Part shown: piece after piece, positions 1 to 12,059 of the stretch | Position numbering within the stretch: position 1 is the stretch's first letter | Layout of the letters: every line of letters begins with the position of its first letter | NCBI GenBank assembly: GCA_017311315.1 | Contig: CM029626.1 | Location: 32,802,597 to 32,866,596 of the forward strand | DNA length: 64,000 nt | Source of the DNA: Dendrocalamus latiflorus | Lineage: Eukaryota > Streptophyta > Magnoliopsida > Poales > Poaceae | Reading direction: 5' to 3' | The notes under the pieces: generated by a model | Databases searched by the model: none | Told to the model about the DNA's origin: nothing | What the model saw: only the letters and a program-made list of their open reading frames with translations | Program-made: the position numbers and the translations under genes

Positions 1-68
1 CGCCAAAGACGTTTGTACGCTTTTGTAATTGACCCCTACCCTTCGAAGTGGTGGCAGCGGAGCTGGCA
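1..68. repeat. remnant of 68-bp tandem array A (Tat-3)
   Basis: The last half matches the array unit at 11133-11920 (CCCCTACCCTTCGAAGTGG core); the first half is degenerate. It is cut off from the rest of the array by LARD-1. The 5 bases before LARD-1 (TGGCA) and after it (TGGCT) each differ by one base from the array's TGGCG, so they are probably a decayed TSD. Confidence 0.75.
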
Positions 69-217
69 TGTAACATCCTGAAATTCCAAGTGTTCAAAAA
101 TGTGGAGGTATGTACTTTGATATTCAGAACTGTAATCTGTGAGCACTATATACTGATCCAAGGAATAGTGCGGTGGAATCACAGAGGAATCCGGATTGTA
201 AAATCTGGGCTCCTACA
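69..217 (+). repeat. LARD-1 5' LTR, internally deleted to 149 bp
   Basis: The first ~40 bp match the start of the 3' LTR at 939 and the last ~105 bp match its end at 11027-11132. About 5.7 kb between them is missing, including the promoter. The LTR termini and the adjacent primer site are kept, so this deletion followed insertion or copying. Confidence 0.85.
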
Positions 218-938
218 GCGATGGTATCAGAGCATATCGACTGCAGGTCGTGACCTAGTTAGCCTGGCCGATTAGTTTCGTGACTAGAATTATTTTTTTT
301 AAATACCTATTTCCAAAAATATAAGTTATATTGCTCATTCTTATCTCTCTTAGATGGTTCCCTCTCATTTATATGCTGCCTTAGCCATTTTTACTTCTAA
401 AATCTCTCTTACCCCGAATTCAAAACGATAACACAAGAGTGAGTGCTAATATCAAACAAAATACCCCCCAAATACTTCCCTCTTCTTTCTATTGATTAAA
501 AAGGAAGATTTTGGTCCTCTTCTCGTACCCTTACTCCAAAAATTTAAGGTGAAGAACGTCGAAGATGGTCATGAAGATAAGTGGTCTCGTTTTAAATAGA
601 CTATGTATATGGACCCTGCGCCCTCTTATGTGTGCCCCCGAGTAGACGGTGAATTGTTGTAAGATTCTATTTGGACCCTGTGCACTGCCTTCTTGCATAG
701 GGTCAAAGAGGAAGTTTTTGGAAGTCCACGACCTATCCAGGAGATTAAGGTTTATCTCTTCCCTTTTGATTTCTCCAAGTGCTAACCCTTGTTGTGCAGA
801 TTTTCATCTCTCTGCAAAGCTAAAGAACTATACGTCGGGCAACACCTAGAAACCCATTGCTAGCCAATATAACCCCACCTCTAATCTTTCTGCTCTACCG
901 GAATCTCGGGGTCGAGATTCATTTAAGGGGGGTAGGTT
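218..938 (+). other. LARD-1 interior, no recognisable gene, with PPT at 925-938
   Basis: There is no reading frame longer than 66 codons and no retroelement domain. It ends with a sequence that includes CTCGGGGTCGAGATTC and the polypurine tract AAGGGGGGTAGGTT immediately before the 3' LTR; the Tekay element has a near-identical 3' end. The same interior recurs in reverse at 59467-60735, so it is a family feature rather than debris. Confidence 0.8.
222..233 (+). other. primer binding site, initiator tRNA-Met type
   Basis: TGGTATCAGAGC lies 4 bp after the LTR end. This is the standard plant initiator-Met primer complement and the same site used by the Tekay element at 39946-39958. The following leader (GACTGCAGGTCGTGACCTAG) also resembles the Tekay leader. 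Confidence 0.9.
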
Positions 939-2228
939 TGTAACATCCTGAAATTTCAAGTGTTCAAAAATGTGGAGGTTTTAAAATTTTTCTTGCATTT
1001 TGCTAGCACTCCATTTTCTTTTGAATATTTACCTAAAATCTTTTCAAGTTTTGTGCTAAGTAACTAATGACTAGAAATAATTCTCGAGTACCAAAATAAC
1101 AATCATGGCAATAAATGATACAAAATAATTTAAGTGTGAGTTTAAACCCTGGAAGACCTAAATTCAATTTAATTAATTGGAACAAGCCTTATTTAAAGAA
1201 TCAAAGAAAAGGTGACCTAACCATTTAAACAATGAGGGGTGAATTCAAACCTTAGGGATTTAATTCAAAGTTTAACTGTTGAATCCAAACCTGGTTATAA
1301 TTTAGTTAAAGGGGATTAGCTGAATTAAGATACAACTCAAATCTATGTATATATATACGCATAAACTATGCAATTAAATTCAATACTAGTATTAACATTA
1401 GGGCTGCAATTTAACAAAAAGGGGTTTGGATATCAGACTCAAAGTAATTAGAAATTTGGAATGCCTTCCTTCCTTTCCTTCTATGCCAGGTGGGCCCGGC
1501 CAATTTCCTCTCTCTCCCTCCTTCTTCTCTTCTTTCTTCCTCTGCACATGGGGCCGGCCTACCCCACCCCCCTTTTTCTTCTCTTCCTCCCCTTTTCCTC
1601 CACAGCCGCACGCTGGCTCTTCCTCCTCCCTTCATTTCTTTTCTTTGCCATCTCCTCCGCTCTCTGTTCGCTCGAGTCAGCCGTGCGCACGCCCGACAAT
1701 TGCACGCTCCCACCATGCTTGCTTCCATCGCGTCGCCATCCCCTCAACATGTCCGCGCCCATGCCCTGCTCCGCTGAAGCCAACCCTCCCCGTCGCACGG
1801 CCGAGAGCGCGCAACCACCGCACCATGCCGCTCGGGTCGGCCACATGCACCGTCGTGTCGCTAGGACCACGGCCTGCCCGCGCGTCACCCCAAACCACGT
1901 CATGACTGGCCACCTCGTCCCATCGCCCGAAGCTGTAACCACGCCGTCGCCACCTCTCCTGCGATGACCGGCCACCCACTCGCCTGCCGCGCGCCCCTTT
2001 CTCCGGCTATAAAACCCCGCTAGAAGCTCCCATTTGCACCGCAATCCTTCACATTGGCTTCTACCCGAAGCAATTGGAATTCCCGAGCCCCTAGCATCAC
2101 CGGCGACCTTGTCTTTCCCAATACCGGCCGACGAGTGCGCCGTCAATTGAAGAGATGCCGGTTCAATTCCTCTCTCTCAGAGCTTCCTAGGACCAAGGTG
2201 AAGCCGTAACGGTCCTCATCCGGGCTTC
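939..2228 (+). repeat. LARD-1 3' LTR, first segment (U3)
   Basis: It starts TGTAACATCC after the polypurine tract and is interrupted at 2229 by a solo LTR, with TSD GCTTC at 2224-2228 and 6586-6590. AT-rich U3 is followed by a GC/CT-rich stretch and a TATA box at 2008-2014. Open frames here (for example 1559-2146 minus) are compositional, not genes. Confidence 0.85.
2008..2014 (+). promoter_or_regulatory. LARD LTR TATA box
   Basis: TATAAAA in the context GGCTATAAAACCCC, after a C-rich tract. The same GGCTATAAA or GCTATAAAG motif occurs at the matching place in the solo LTR (5575-5581) and in LARD-2 (58496-58502), supporting it as the LTR promoter. Confidence 0.7.
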
Positions 2229-2808
2229 TGTAAGGGCCCAATTATACAATCCGGCACCCTCTGTGATTCCACCGCACTATTCCCTGGATCAGTAGATAGT
2301 GCTCACAGTTACAGTAATGAATATCAAAAATACATATCATGCGGAAGCGTAAATATAATAGTATACTTACTCATGGGCCGATTAGGCCGAAATCAATAAA
2401 TTGCAGCAGCGGAAGAACGAGCACACAGGTGGGACCTTCAGGACATGCCCATAGGCAGCCAACTGGAGGTTCGCGACCTAGCCCTTGACATTTTCATCTT
2501 CTCTGCCAGCTTGTCCAATCTTGATGCTGAGGCGAGGTGATTTGATTCTTGATTCTGAATTTTGTCGCAAAAGCAAGCGTGAGCACTCCGACCCCGTGCT
2601 CCGCGAGCCAATACACAGAATGCAAATAAAAAGTATGCATGGTTTAACAAAGGAGAGGCTCGGGTTATTTTATTTGCCAAAAATCGCTTTAGTAGCATTG
2701 CTATTATTTAATCACCGTGTTATTGTTGCTGCCTATACTCCACATGGCAATTGCCATAATTGACTTAATCCACCAAAGGTACACTTTTGATACTGATTGC
2801 TGTCTAAG

Positions 2809-3024
2809 ACTCCAAACAGCGACTGACATCATTTAATTAATCCACCGATCATATACTTTCTATATTGATTGTTGTCTAAAACTCCAAACAGCGACTGACA
2901 TCATTTAATTAATCCACCGATCATATACTTTCTATATTGATTGTTGTCTAAAACTCCAAACAGCGACTGACATCATTTAATTAATCCACCGAACATTCTC
3001 ATCAAGATTTTCTAACAATCCATT
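2809..3024. repeat. 72-bp tandem repeat in the LTR, 3 copies
   Basis: ACTCCAAACAGCGACTGACA recurs at 2809, 2881 and 2953, spacing exactly 72 bp. The two later units are almost identical, implying recent local duplication. Related, more diverged copies occur in the other LTRs. Confidence 0.9.
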
Positions 3025-3781
3025 CCTTTTTATTATTGATTCAAATCCACCAAGAATATCATTGATCAAGCCTACGATTCAATATTATATATCCACCAAG
3101 AATATCATTGATCAATTCTATGATTCACCATTATATATCCACCAAGAATATCATTGATTAATTATACAATCCACTAGTATCCTCCCACCAAGTAAATCAC
3201 TAATCAGGAACTATAATCCAATACTTGTATTACTCCTCCAATTTCCCAAAAATTCAATTAGATCATCTATTTAGCCTATCTATTCAGCTAGACTCCACCA
3301 ATTTATTTCTCCCAGAACCCCCACTATCATTTCCTATTTATGATCGACATGAATCCACCAATACCTTTATGTGTACACTACAAACATCTATTTCTTTTAC
3401 TCACGACCCTGCTTATTCTTTCCATATTTTATTTTGTAGGAATAGAAATGCCACTATTTGAAATACAATACATAAAATTCTCTGAGACCTAGTAGCTTTG
3501 GAACAAAACATAATGTTCAAGGAATATTAACATGATTTTCCATACATATGGCATCACACCATATGCCTAATATCACCATAATTTTTCCATACATATGGCA
3601 TCACACCATTTGACATCTTTCAGCGTTATAGCCGCTTAACTTACCACTGAGACGACACCCAGGACAACTCAAATCAGGGCTTTCCACTGCCCTCCACTTT
3701 TCCATTCCCACCCACAAAGTTTTTTTGAAATAGAACTATATCCGGTTAAGTTCCCATGTCCGCCCTTGACCGTGGGCACGG

Positions 3782-3793
3782 CTATTCGAATAG
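3782..3793. other. conserved 12-bp palindrome CTATTCGAATAG (solo LARD LTR)
   Basis: A perfect palindrome inside a ~70-bp block shared by LARD and Tekay LTRs. The other copies are at 9328, 31621, 40712 and 43037; all five are exact. Confidence 0.7.
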
Positions 3794-5574
3794 TTTTGAC
3801 TCTGCAGAGTGTGTACACTTTCACCACAAGAGACAATCTGCTCGTTGCCCCACATGATTCCTTAGCCACGTGGTTGAGTAGACCATCACAGTGACTTTTC
3901 AAAGTATCTAGCCCCTTTTGTCATCTCACCTTATGGGAACCTGCCCACTTGCAGTGGGTCCCATCTATGCAAGGCTTATACTATATACGCGATGTATACA
4001 AATTTTATCTTATCGGATTAACTTATATTACTAGTAATTTGATATGTAGCATTTTATGTGACCTTAATTAACCGTGTTATTAGTTAAACATTTACTTTAG
4101 AGTGTTTACATGTATTGGTTAGGTCATTTTAATGTATGATGGGGTAGAGCTATTATATTTTAGTAACTGTATATTAATATGGCATTTTGATCTGGAGGTG
4201 CTGTGGAATTTTTCTGGTGTTGATATTTTATCCTTTAGCATTTGTCATACGTTAAGCTTATATATTTTAATTAGGATCCTTATTAAATTTGGTTATTGAA
4301 CAAAATCATATTTTATTAATGCCTTTAATTGATAATTAGGCCTCAATAAATGTTTAAGCTATGGTAATTGCTCATAAAACAAATAACCAGATATTAAATC
4401 TTAGTTAAACTTATTTTATGCCCTAATTAAATTTACTAACTTCTCTAATTATAGTTGGGTGTCATGGCCTAGGTCATTGCTAATATCTTATAGCCTATCT
4501 TGCTAATGGGTAAATTTTACACCCTTTTGTTTAATGAGTTATTATTTTAGGTTAGCAATCACCCTAATCACCCTATTACTAAACCCTCTCATTTGACAAA
4601 AAGGGTTATAAGAATATCTCATGTATACCTACATCTAAGTATTATCTTCTAACACATGATAAATATCCATGCTCAAAAGTCCCTAAGTACCCTTAGTTGT
4701 AATTTCTAGGGATTAATACACAAGGTTAAAATACAAGATGTTTGCCATTACATGTGCCATTTTAATTTGCATTCATCCATTCATTCTATTTATTGCTAAA
4801 GATTTAAAAGGGATTATTTGTTATATATGCTCATATGTGCACACACTGATATGTGTATGTATATTCATAACATTTCATGGCCCAAACTAGCTATCTAAGC
4901 CAAAAGAATTTGCATACATCCCTATACCCTTATTCACTCCCCCACTGCTTCGGTTGTACCCTCTGGCTACAGTAGTAAACCCAAAAAAATAATCGCCCAA
5001 AACCCACCCGACGCGGTGGAGCGGCAGCTCGAACACGCGCGGCCAGGGGGGCGGATTTTTAGCGCAGAGCTGATAGCCAACGTTCCTCTCAGGTGTTGCT
5101 TACCATTAAAGGGGGCTTTATTCCTTTGAGCTACACGGTAGCAGAGGCCGGGGCAGAGGAGCTCAGGGCCGGGGAAGGGCGGCGGGTTCGTCGGCGGTGG
5201 AGGGTCGGGGAGGCTCGGGTGAAGGGCAAAATGGAGTCCTTGCGTCCTAGTGTAGAGGATGGAGTTGTCGGCGGCGGTCGGGAGGCACCGGAGTAGGGCC
5301 GGCGACGTGCGGTGGCGGCGGTCCAGGGGGAAGATCGTCGCCGGCGTCGGAGAAGGATCGGGGAGCCCGGCGGCGGGTGCGGTTAGCTTCACGACGTCCC
5401 GGAGAGGGTCTAGACGCGAGGAATTGGAAAACGGTGGTGTGATTTGGTGGATTGGATCGGCGGCCGGACTTGGGGAAGAGAGTGGCTCCGGCGAGAAAGG
5501 GGGGGTGGTAGGCCGATTGCTCTGGGGAAGAGTGAAAGGGGGGTGCGGGGAGGAGTTTCGGGGCTTCGGGTGGG

Positions 5575-5581
5575 CTTTATA
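5575..5581 (-). promoter_or_regulatory. TATA box of the solo LARD LTR
   Basis: TATAAAG on the minus strand in the context GGCTATAAAGCCC, matching the promoter site of LARD-1. The flanking 4967-6100 region is GC-rich and gives long chance frames. Confidence 0.65.
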
Positions 5582-7005
5582 GCCGGCGAATTTTGCTGGC
5601 GCCGAGGAGGGCACGTGGCCGGGTATGGCGGTGACGCCAGCTTCGACATGGCTACAGGAGCTCTGCTTGACCGGTCTCCCCCGTTTAATGCTTGCAGAGG
5701 GTAGTTGTGGCTGACGATGGCAGAGGACGGGGTCACGCAGCAAGGGAGGGAGTGGCGCAGCGTCCTCGGCGGTGACCGCGCGGGAAACGGGGGATTTGGA
5801 CGGGAGCTGGTGGCTGCAGGGCTGATGCGGCGTCTCCGTGGCGTCAAGATGGCGGTGGGGCCCATGGTGACGCGTGGTGGGTGGCGCAGCTGACGCTGGG
5901 GCACCGGGCGCACAGGAGATGGAGGACGATGACGCGAGGGAGGACGGGGAAGACGTGCGGGGTAGGAAGAGTCAGCGCAAGGGATGGGGAGAGAGACGCC
6001 GGGGCTCTCGGCTGGGCCAGCAGCCAGAGAAGGAAATGGGGAAGGGCCCACTGGCAGGGAGGAGGAGAAAGAGGGGGAGAGAAAAGGGAGAAAAGTAGGA
6101 AACTTTATAATTTCTGAAATTTTGGATTTTCAGTTTAATTATTTCTGGGCTATTTCTTTTCTCTACCTAGTTAAACTGAAATTCAATGTTTTACTTCCTT
6201 TATCTAATATTTAAGTTTTAAATTGGCACTTTGATTATTTTTGAGACTTAAGTTTGCAATTGAATTTCGAATTTCGAGTTCAGAAAAACTCGACATCGAA
6301 TTCGAGTTTTTGAGTTCTTGGGTCAATTTTGGTTTAAGGTGGATTTCTATTTAATTTGATTTCTAGATTTTTGGTTATTAAAATTATAAACTCATAGTCA
6401 AATTACTTTATATCTTTTATCGTCATAATTCTTATGTGCATTTGAGAATTATTTATTTGGCTCAGCACAAAACTCAAGAAAACCCAAGTAAGATTTTGAT
6501 CAAAAATTTTCAAATGCCAGTAAGACGCAAACAAAAGTTTTAAATTACTCAAGATTTCAAACATCAAAAATTTTAGGATGTTACAGCTTCCCCTTGCATG
6601 TACACTGCCGGCACCGATCTCCATCCGAGGCCGCCGCCGCACGTTGCCGGCCTCCCCTGGTGCATCTCCGGCTATGCCAAGAACTTAGTAAGCACCCTCC
6701 CACCTCTCTCATGCTCATTCCCGCCCTACAACTCCCCGCCCTCCCTCGTGCCAGCGTCCCGTTTCACCCCCACCTCCGACCGCCAAACTTCGCCACCGGC
6801 CCGCCTCGGGGCTCCTTAGCCCACGCCAATCCACCCCATATCATCCTCGTTTCCATGGCAACCCATTTTGCTGGTCCTAGCCGTCTCTCCGGCCGCCACT
6901 CGCCGCCGGCGAGGCCGCTCTCCAGCGCTGTGATGCTCTGCTTTGGCCCCAGTGGCTGCTGCGTATTTGATGGTTCAAAACCTCAGTTCAGTCAACCCAG
7001 GCCGA

Positions 7006-7069
7006 CGGCCCAACTGGCTAACCGAGCACACTTAAGCACACTGAACCCCCAAGTCCTGAGTTCGAGTCC
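7006..7069 (+). other. tRNA-like block with Pol III A/B-box-like motifs
   Basis: CGGCCCAACTGG (A-box-like, two departures from consensus) is followed 41 bp later by AGTTCGAGTCC (B-box-like, one departure). The matching place in LARD-2 has a perfect A box. It is not a functional tRNA: acceptor and anticodon stems are not evident. Confidence 0.45.
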
Positions 7070-8430
7070 TCTGCTCCGCACGTGTAGCTTTTGTTTTTAT
7101 TTCGGTTTTGTTAATCCATTCGAATAAAGAAGAATCAGAGAAAGCTAGAAAATAATCCATATAAACTAATAAATTTAATCAGGATATAAAATGAGGGTAC
7201 TTAAGGTTTAGTGTTGATTATTTATTATATAATCCACTAATATAGTTTAACTATTTATTTGAGGCTTAATTATCAATTAGAGGTATTAGTAAAATGTGGT
7301 TCTACATAAGATACCTAAATTGATAACAATCCCTAATCAAAAGGGCGCCTTTTAAGTAGAAATGTCTATATATGCGTGGCAAGTATAGTAAGGTAACCTG
7401 TAGGTAGTCAGATATTAAAAGAAACCTACCTAATGTAGCGATGTGAGTAATAGTCATCGCTAGCGTGTCATCGACAAATAAATCTCAACCATAGATTCAG
7501 TGGAATATTGATAGCAAAGTATAACCTGGTATAGCATGCTCAGTCCTATGTAGATAGAAGTTTGACTAAAAGATGCTAAAGTATAGTAGCCCAAGGTCAT
7601 CAAGTATCAAAATAATATCAAAGACGTATAAATACTCTAAAGTAAACATTTAACCAATAACACGAGTATTAGGGTCACACAAAATACTACATACCAAGCT
7701 TTGCCTAGATAGCTAAGTTTAAAAAAAACTAGAATTAGAAATAAAGCTAAGCCTAATAGTAGCTAAAGTATACGCAAGATAATAATAGCGCCATTAATTA
7801 AATCTTAACACTAGCTTTAATACATAATAATATTGAGCATAATTGTATATATATCACTTCTATATAGCATATGCCCTGAATATGAGCGCTCGACAAAATA
7901 ATGCTCCACTAATCTTGCACATTGACCCATAGGTATAGTGTGACTCATGGAACTTCCTTAATAAATATAAAAATAATAAAAAGAAGTTATTAAATACAAT
8001 GGGTTAACCCCATGGTATTCAATGGCCGGCTAAACCTAGCCATCCTCAAACCCGAAGTAAGAATAGCGTCGTCAGTATCCCTGTATCACGAACCCTCCTT
8101 AGCCTCTGCTTCGTCGAATTTCCTTCTACCAGTCACCACTTCGCTCCAACCCCAATTGGCTCCGTCAATACTCCGCGCCCCATCAATCTTGCCTCAAATC
8201 ACCCACTAACTCATAATAAAACTAAATTGAGTTTACTTGGAGTTATTTGAGTCTTTTGAGTTATTTGCTTTTATTTGAATTCAATTGCTTAGCACGTAAT
8301 TAGAAATTGGAGTCCGGAAGAGTCCAAGATCAAGCGAGGCCGAGATCAAAGTGGAGATAAAGACCCGAACCTCAAGATCGACAAATGAGAGAGTTTTGAG
8401 TGAGCTCAAGACCGCGGTAAACCGCGCAAG

Positions 8431-8436
8431 GTGAGT
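8431..8436 (+). other. splice-donor-like site in LTR leader
   Basis: CGCAAG|GTGAGT fits the plant 5' splice consensus and is conserved in LARD-2 (56126-56121, minus). The Tekay LTR has the GC-type version AAG|GCAAGT at the homologous place. No acceptor has been identified. Confidence 0.4.
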
Positions 8437-9327
8437 CAATACTTTAATCATGTTGAACCTACATTTTCTGCAAATTACTTTTGTTTAAATTATCAAAATG
8501 CATGCTGTTATTTTCTATGCAAATACATGTTTAATTTAGAATTCTAGTTAAATGCCTGTTATCTAACTTGATTATTATTACTCCTCTTTTGGAATATTTG
8601 AACATGTGAACCTTGTTGCCCTAGCAAAAATTATAATAGTAACCTTTCGAAAATAAGTCCGTAATTATATGCCATGCTTAATGTTGCTTAGATACTCATG
8701 GTCGCAAGAACTCTCAAGCATCACTTTTAATCATGAGAAAGTTTGGTTGGGCAGTCATGGTGGTAATGACTGGTGTATGTTGGATATGGTTATTTTATAT
8801 TCCCAAAAACCTCAAATTGCTTATTTATCTGGGCGGATGGTTCGGGGGTATGGTGCAGGTGTGCACGAGAGTGTGGTTTGTGGTAGAACCGCCCAGATAA
8901 CCCTAAGGACTGAATCTTGTCATGACCACCTGTGTAAAACAAGTACAACCATAAGTCTGTAAAGTACAACTTGGCCTAGTAAATTTACCGGACCCTGAAA
9001 GTCATCATCATCGGTGGAGGAGTGAAGTGGTGCAAGTGGCGGCCTGTGTGGCAGGCTTGAATGGGACGCCCGCGGAGGGTGAGGTTCTGCTGTGGCGCAC
9101 TAGCAGTGTGGGTAGCCAGCTGTTAGGCGTTCAGAAGGAGAATATCCCGCACAACGTATGGGGCCCACCGCAAGTGGGAACGGCTCATAGGGTGAGATGA
9201 TGGAAGGGGCGAGGTACTTTGAAAGGTTACTGTGATGGTTTGCTCAACCGCATGACTAAGGAATCGTGTGGGGCAATGAGTAAACTGTCTCTTGTGGGTA
9301 AAGTGTGCAAACTCTGCAGAGTCAAAA

Positions 9328-9339
9328 CTATTCGAATAG
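9328..9339. other. conserved palindrome CTATTCGAATAG (LARD-1)
   Basis: Exact copy of the LTR palindrome, within the block that includes CCGTGCCCACGGTCAAGG and the neighbouring ACTCTGCAGAGT dyad. Confidence 0.7.
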
Positions 9340-10249
9340 CCGTGCCCACGGTCAAGGGCGGACATGGGAACTTAACCAGATATAGTTCTGTTTCAAAAAC
9401 AACTTTGTGGGTGGGAATGGAAAAGTGGAAGGGTAGTGGAAAGCCCTGGTTTGAATTGTCCTGGGTGTCGTCCCAGTGGTAAATTAAGCGGCTATAACGC
9501 TGAAAGAGGCTATATGGTGCAGATGCCATGTAACGGTGGATGGAATCTGGATCGCTATTATTAATTCATTTTCTTACACATTATGTTTTTGTTCAAAACT
9601 GCTAGGTCTCAGGGAATTTTTATGTATCATATTTCAAAAGTAAAATGTTTTCTCTTCTCACAAAATCAAATATATGGGGAAATAAATAAAGTCGAGAGTA
9701 AAGGAGATGGATGTTTGTAGTAAACACATAAAGATATTGGTGGATTCATGTCGATCATAATTAAGAAACGATAGTGTTGATTCTGGGAGAAATACATTGG
9801 TGGAGCCTAAATGAATATATAGACTAGATAGGTGATTTAAATGATTTTTGGAGAATTAGGTAGTGCAAAGGTAGTTGTTGGATTAATTATTGGGAGTTGT
9901 TGGCGTTTATGGAATTAATAGGCTCTAGTCAAATAATGGATGGATGAATTGGATTTTTAGGCACTTGGAGGTATGATAACAGTTATTGGAGTATAAACTT
10001 AATCACTGATATTCTTGGTGGATGAATACTAGTGAATCGTAAACCTGATCAATGATATTCTTGGTGGATGAATACTAGTAAATCGTAGACTTGATTAATT
10101 ATATTTTGGTGGAGGTATACTGATGAGTTAGTTAGGGATAGATAATGGGAAAATAAGGTAGATTATTGGAAGAGCAAACTATGGTTGTGGATCAATAACA
10201 AAAGGATCGGATTTTTAGGAATTTGGAATACCAAAGATATTTGGTGGAA

Positions 10250-10620
10250 TGTATAATCGATGATATTCGCTGTTTTGGAGTTTTAGACAGCGCTCAATAT
10301 AGAAAGTGTGTGTTTTGGTGGATTAATTAAATGATATTAGATAAATGATGTCACTAGCTGTTTGCAGTTTTAGGCAGTAATTGATCGGTGGATTATATAA
10401 ATTATGATACTCGCTGTTTGGGGATTTAGGTAGCAATTGATTGGTGGATTGTATAATTGATGTTATCCGCTGTTTGGAGTTTTAGACAGCAATCAATATA
10501 GAAAGTGTATGATCGGTGGATTAGTTAATTGATGTCACTCGCTGCTTGGAGTCTTATACAGCAATCAGTAAGGAAAGTGTATCTTTGGTGGATTAAGTCA
10601 ATTATGGCAATCGCTGTGTG
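10250..10620. repeat. degenerate ~72-bp repeats in LARD-1 LTR
   Basis: Four or five diverged copies of the CGCTGTTTGGAGTTTTAGAC unit, the reverse complement of the unit at 2809-3024. Copies differ by indels, so this array is older than the one in the solo LTR. Confidence 0.75.
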
Positions 10621-11132
10621 TAGTTTAGGTAGAATTAGTAACACTATGATTTAATAATAATAATGATACCAAAAGCGATTTTTGGCAAATAAAATAACCC
10701 GAGCCTCTCCTTTGATAAGCTATGCATACTATTTAATTGCATCCTGTGTGTTGGCTCGCGAGCATGGTGGTTTGTGCTCATATTCGCTTTCCCCCCCAAT
10801 CCAGAATCAGGAATCAAATCACTATGCTTCAACAATACTTTTGCATCATGATGGCGAAGAAGATGAAGATGTCAAGAACAGGTCGCGAACCTCCAGTTGG
10901 CTGCCTGTGGGCATGTCCTGAAGGTCCCACCTGTGTGCTTCGTTCTTCCGCTGCTGCAATTTAATGATTTCGGCCTAATCTGCCCATGAGTAAGTCTACT
11001 ATTATATTTATGCTTCCGCATGATATGTACTTTGATATTCAGAACTGTAATCTGTGAGCACTATCTACTGATCCAGCAAATAGTGCGGTGGAATCACAGA
11101 GGAATCCGGATTGTAAAATCTGGGCTCCTACA

Positions 11133-11920
11133 TGGCTCCCTAGCCAAAGTAGACGCGCGAGCGCTCCGTCCCCTACCCTTCGATGTGGTGGCAGCGGAAC
11201 TGGCGCCTCAGTCGAAGTAGACACGCGAGCGCTCCGTCCCCTAGCCTTCGAAGTGGTGGCAGCGGAGCTGGCGCCTCAGTCGAAGTAGACACGCGAGCGC
11301 TCCGTCCCCTACCCTTCGAAGTGGTGGCAGCGGAGCTGGCGCCTTAGCCTATGTAGATGCGCGAGCACTCCGTCCCCTACCCTTCGAAGTGGTGGCAGTG
11401 GAGCTGGCGCCTTAGTCGATGTAGACACGCGAGCGCTCTGTCCCTTACCGTTCAAAGTGGTGGCAGCGGAGCTGGCGCCTCAGTCGAAGTAGACGCGTGA
11501 GCGCTCCGCCCCCTACCCTTCGAAGTGGTGGTAGCAGAGCTGGCGCCTTAGCCAAAGTAGACGCACAAGCGCTCCGTCCCCTACCCTTCGAAGTGGTGGC
11601 AGCGGAGCTGGCGCCTTAGCCAAAGTAGACACGCGAGCGCTCCGTCCCCTACCCTTCGAAGTGGTGGCAGCGGAGCTGGCGCCTCAGTCGAAGTAGACGC
11701 GCGAGCGCTCCGTCCCCTACCCTTCGAAGTGGTGGCAGCGGAGCTAGCGCCTTAGCCAAAGTGGACGCGCGAGCGCTCCGTCCCCTACCCTTCGAAGTGG
11801 TGGCAGCGGAGCTGGCGCCTTAGCCAAAGTAGACGCGCGAGCGCTCCGTCCCCTACCCTTCGAATTGTTGGCAGCGGAGCTGGCGCCTTAGTCGAAGTAG
11901 ACGCGCGAGCGCTCTGTCCC
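11133..11920. repeat. array A in Tat-3: about 12 copies of a 68-bp unit
   Basis: The unit contains CTCCGTCCCCTACCCTTCG and CGGAGCTGGCGCC; starts at 11164 and 11232 show the 68-bp period. Units differ by scattered substitutions, with two tail types (CAGTCGAAGTAG or TAGCCAAAGTAG). Versions of the same unit sit in all three other Tat elements here. Confidence 0.92.
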
Positions 11921-12059
11921 TTGGGATTGTGCAAGGGCAGCCTCTAGTGCCTTTCGCCCGCGGGTGCGCTCGCGCGGGATCTAGCCTCTGGTGCGTCACC
12001 TTGGGACTTAGCGGGATGCGCATAGGAGTGGGTCCCCATGGTGCGCCTCGCCTTCCATA

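Larger units (their letters stand above)
2229..6585 (-). mobile_element. solo LTR of the LARD family, 4357 bp
   Basis: It reads TGTAACATCC at its right end (minus strand) and closes at 2229. It is flanked by a perfect 5-bp duplication GCTTC (2224-2228, 6586-6590). No interior is present, so it is the product of LTR-LTR recombination. It is shorter than the ~5.8-6.0 kb LTRs of LARD-1 and LARD-2, chiefly because leader sequence including the splice-donor-like site is not found. Confidence 0.9.
69..11132 (+). mobile_element. LARD-1: giant-LTR noncoding Ty3/gypsy derivative
   Basis: It has an LTR remnant, an initiator-Met-type primer site, a 0.7 kb interior, a polypurine tract and a 3' LTR of 1290 + 4542 bp (about 5.8 kb once the nested solo LTR is removed). 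It starts TGTAACATCC and ends GGCTCCTACA. No gag or pol homology is visible inside. The plan matches LARD/Dasheng-type non-autonomous elements, but the LTR is unusually long for the size of the interior. It inserted into the Tat-3 tandem array. Confidence 0.85.
6591..11132 (+). repeat. LARD-1 3' LTR, second segment (leader and U5)
   Basis: It continues the LTR after the solo LTR insertion and ends GGCTCCTACA at 11132. It contains a tRNA-like block (7006-7069), a splice-donor-like site (8431), the conserved palindrome (9328-9339) and 72-bp-type repeats (10250-10620). A 97-codon frame at 8669-8962 is partly shared with LARD-2 but is broken there. No protein gene is supported. Confidence 0.85.

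Noticed and set aside
1411..2146. Overlapping long frames on both strands in LARD-1 LTR
   Set aside because: GC/CT-rich promoter part of an LTR. Frames are open in several phases at once, are low complexity, and are not conserved in the solo LTR or LARD-2.
3669..3902. Short frames around the palindrome in three LTRs (3669-3902, 9219-9482, 42843-43034)
   Set aside because: Frames follow conserved DNA but have different starts and ends; DNA-level constraint on the palindrome block is the simpler explanation.
4967..6051. 258- and 213-codon minus frames
   Set aside because: Proline/serine-rich translation of the GC-rich solo LTR; no domain, and it overlaps the LTR TATA box.
8669..8962. 97-codon LTR frame with a partial counterpart at 48279-48494
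   Set aside because: Similarity is explained by LTR homology, and one base insertion breaks the frame in LARD-2. A dN/dS test over many copies could reopen it.
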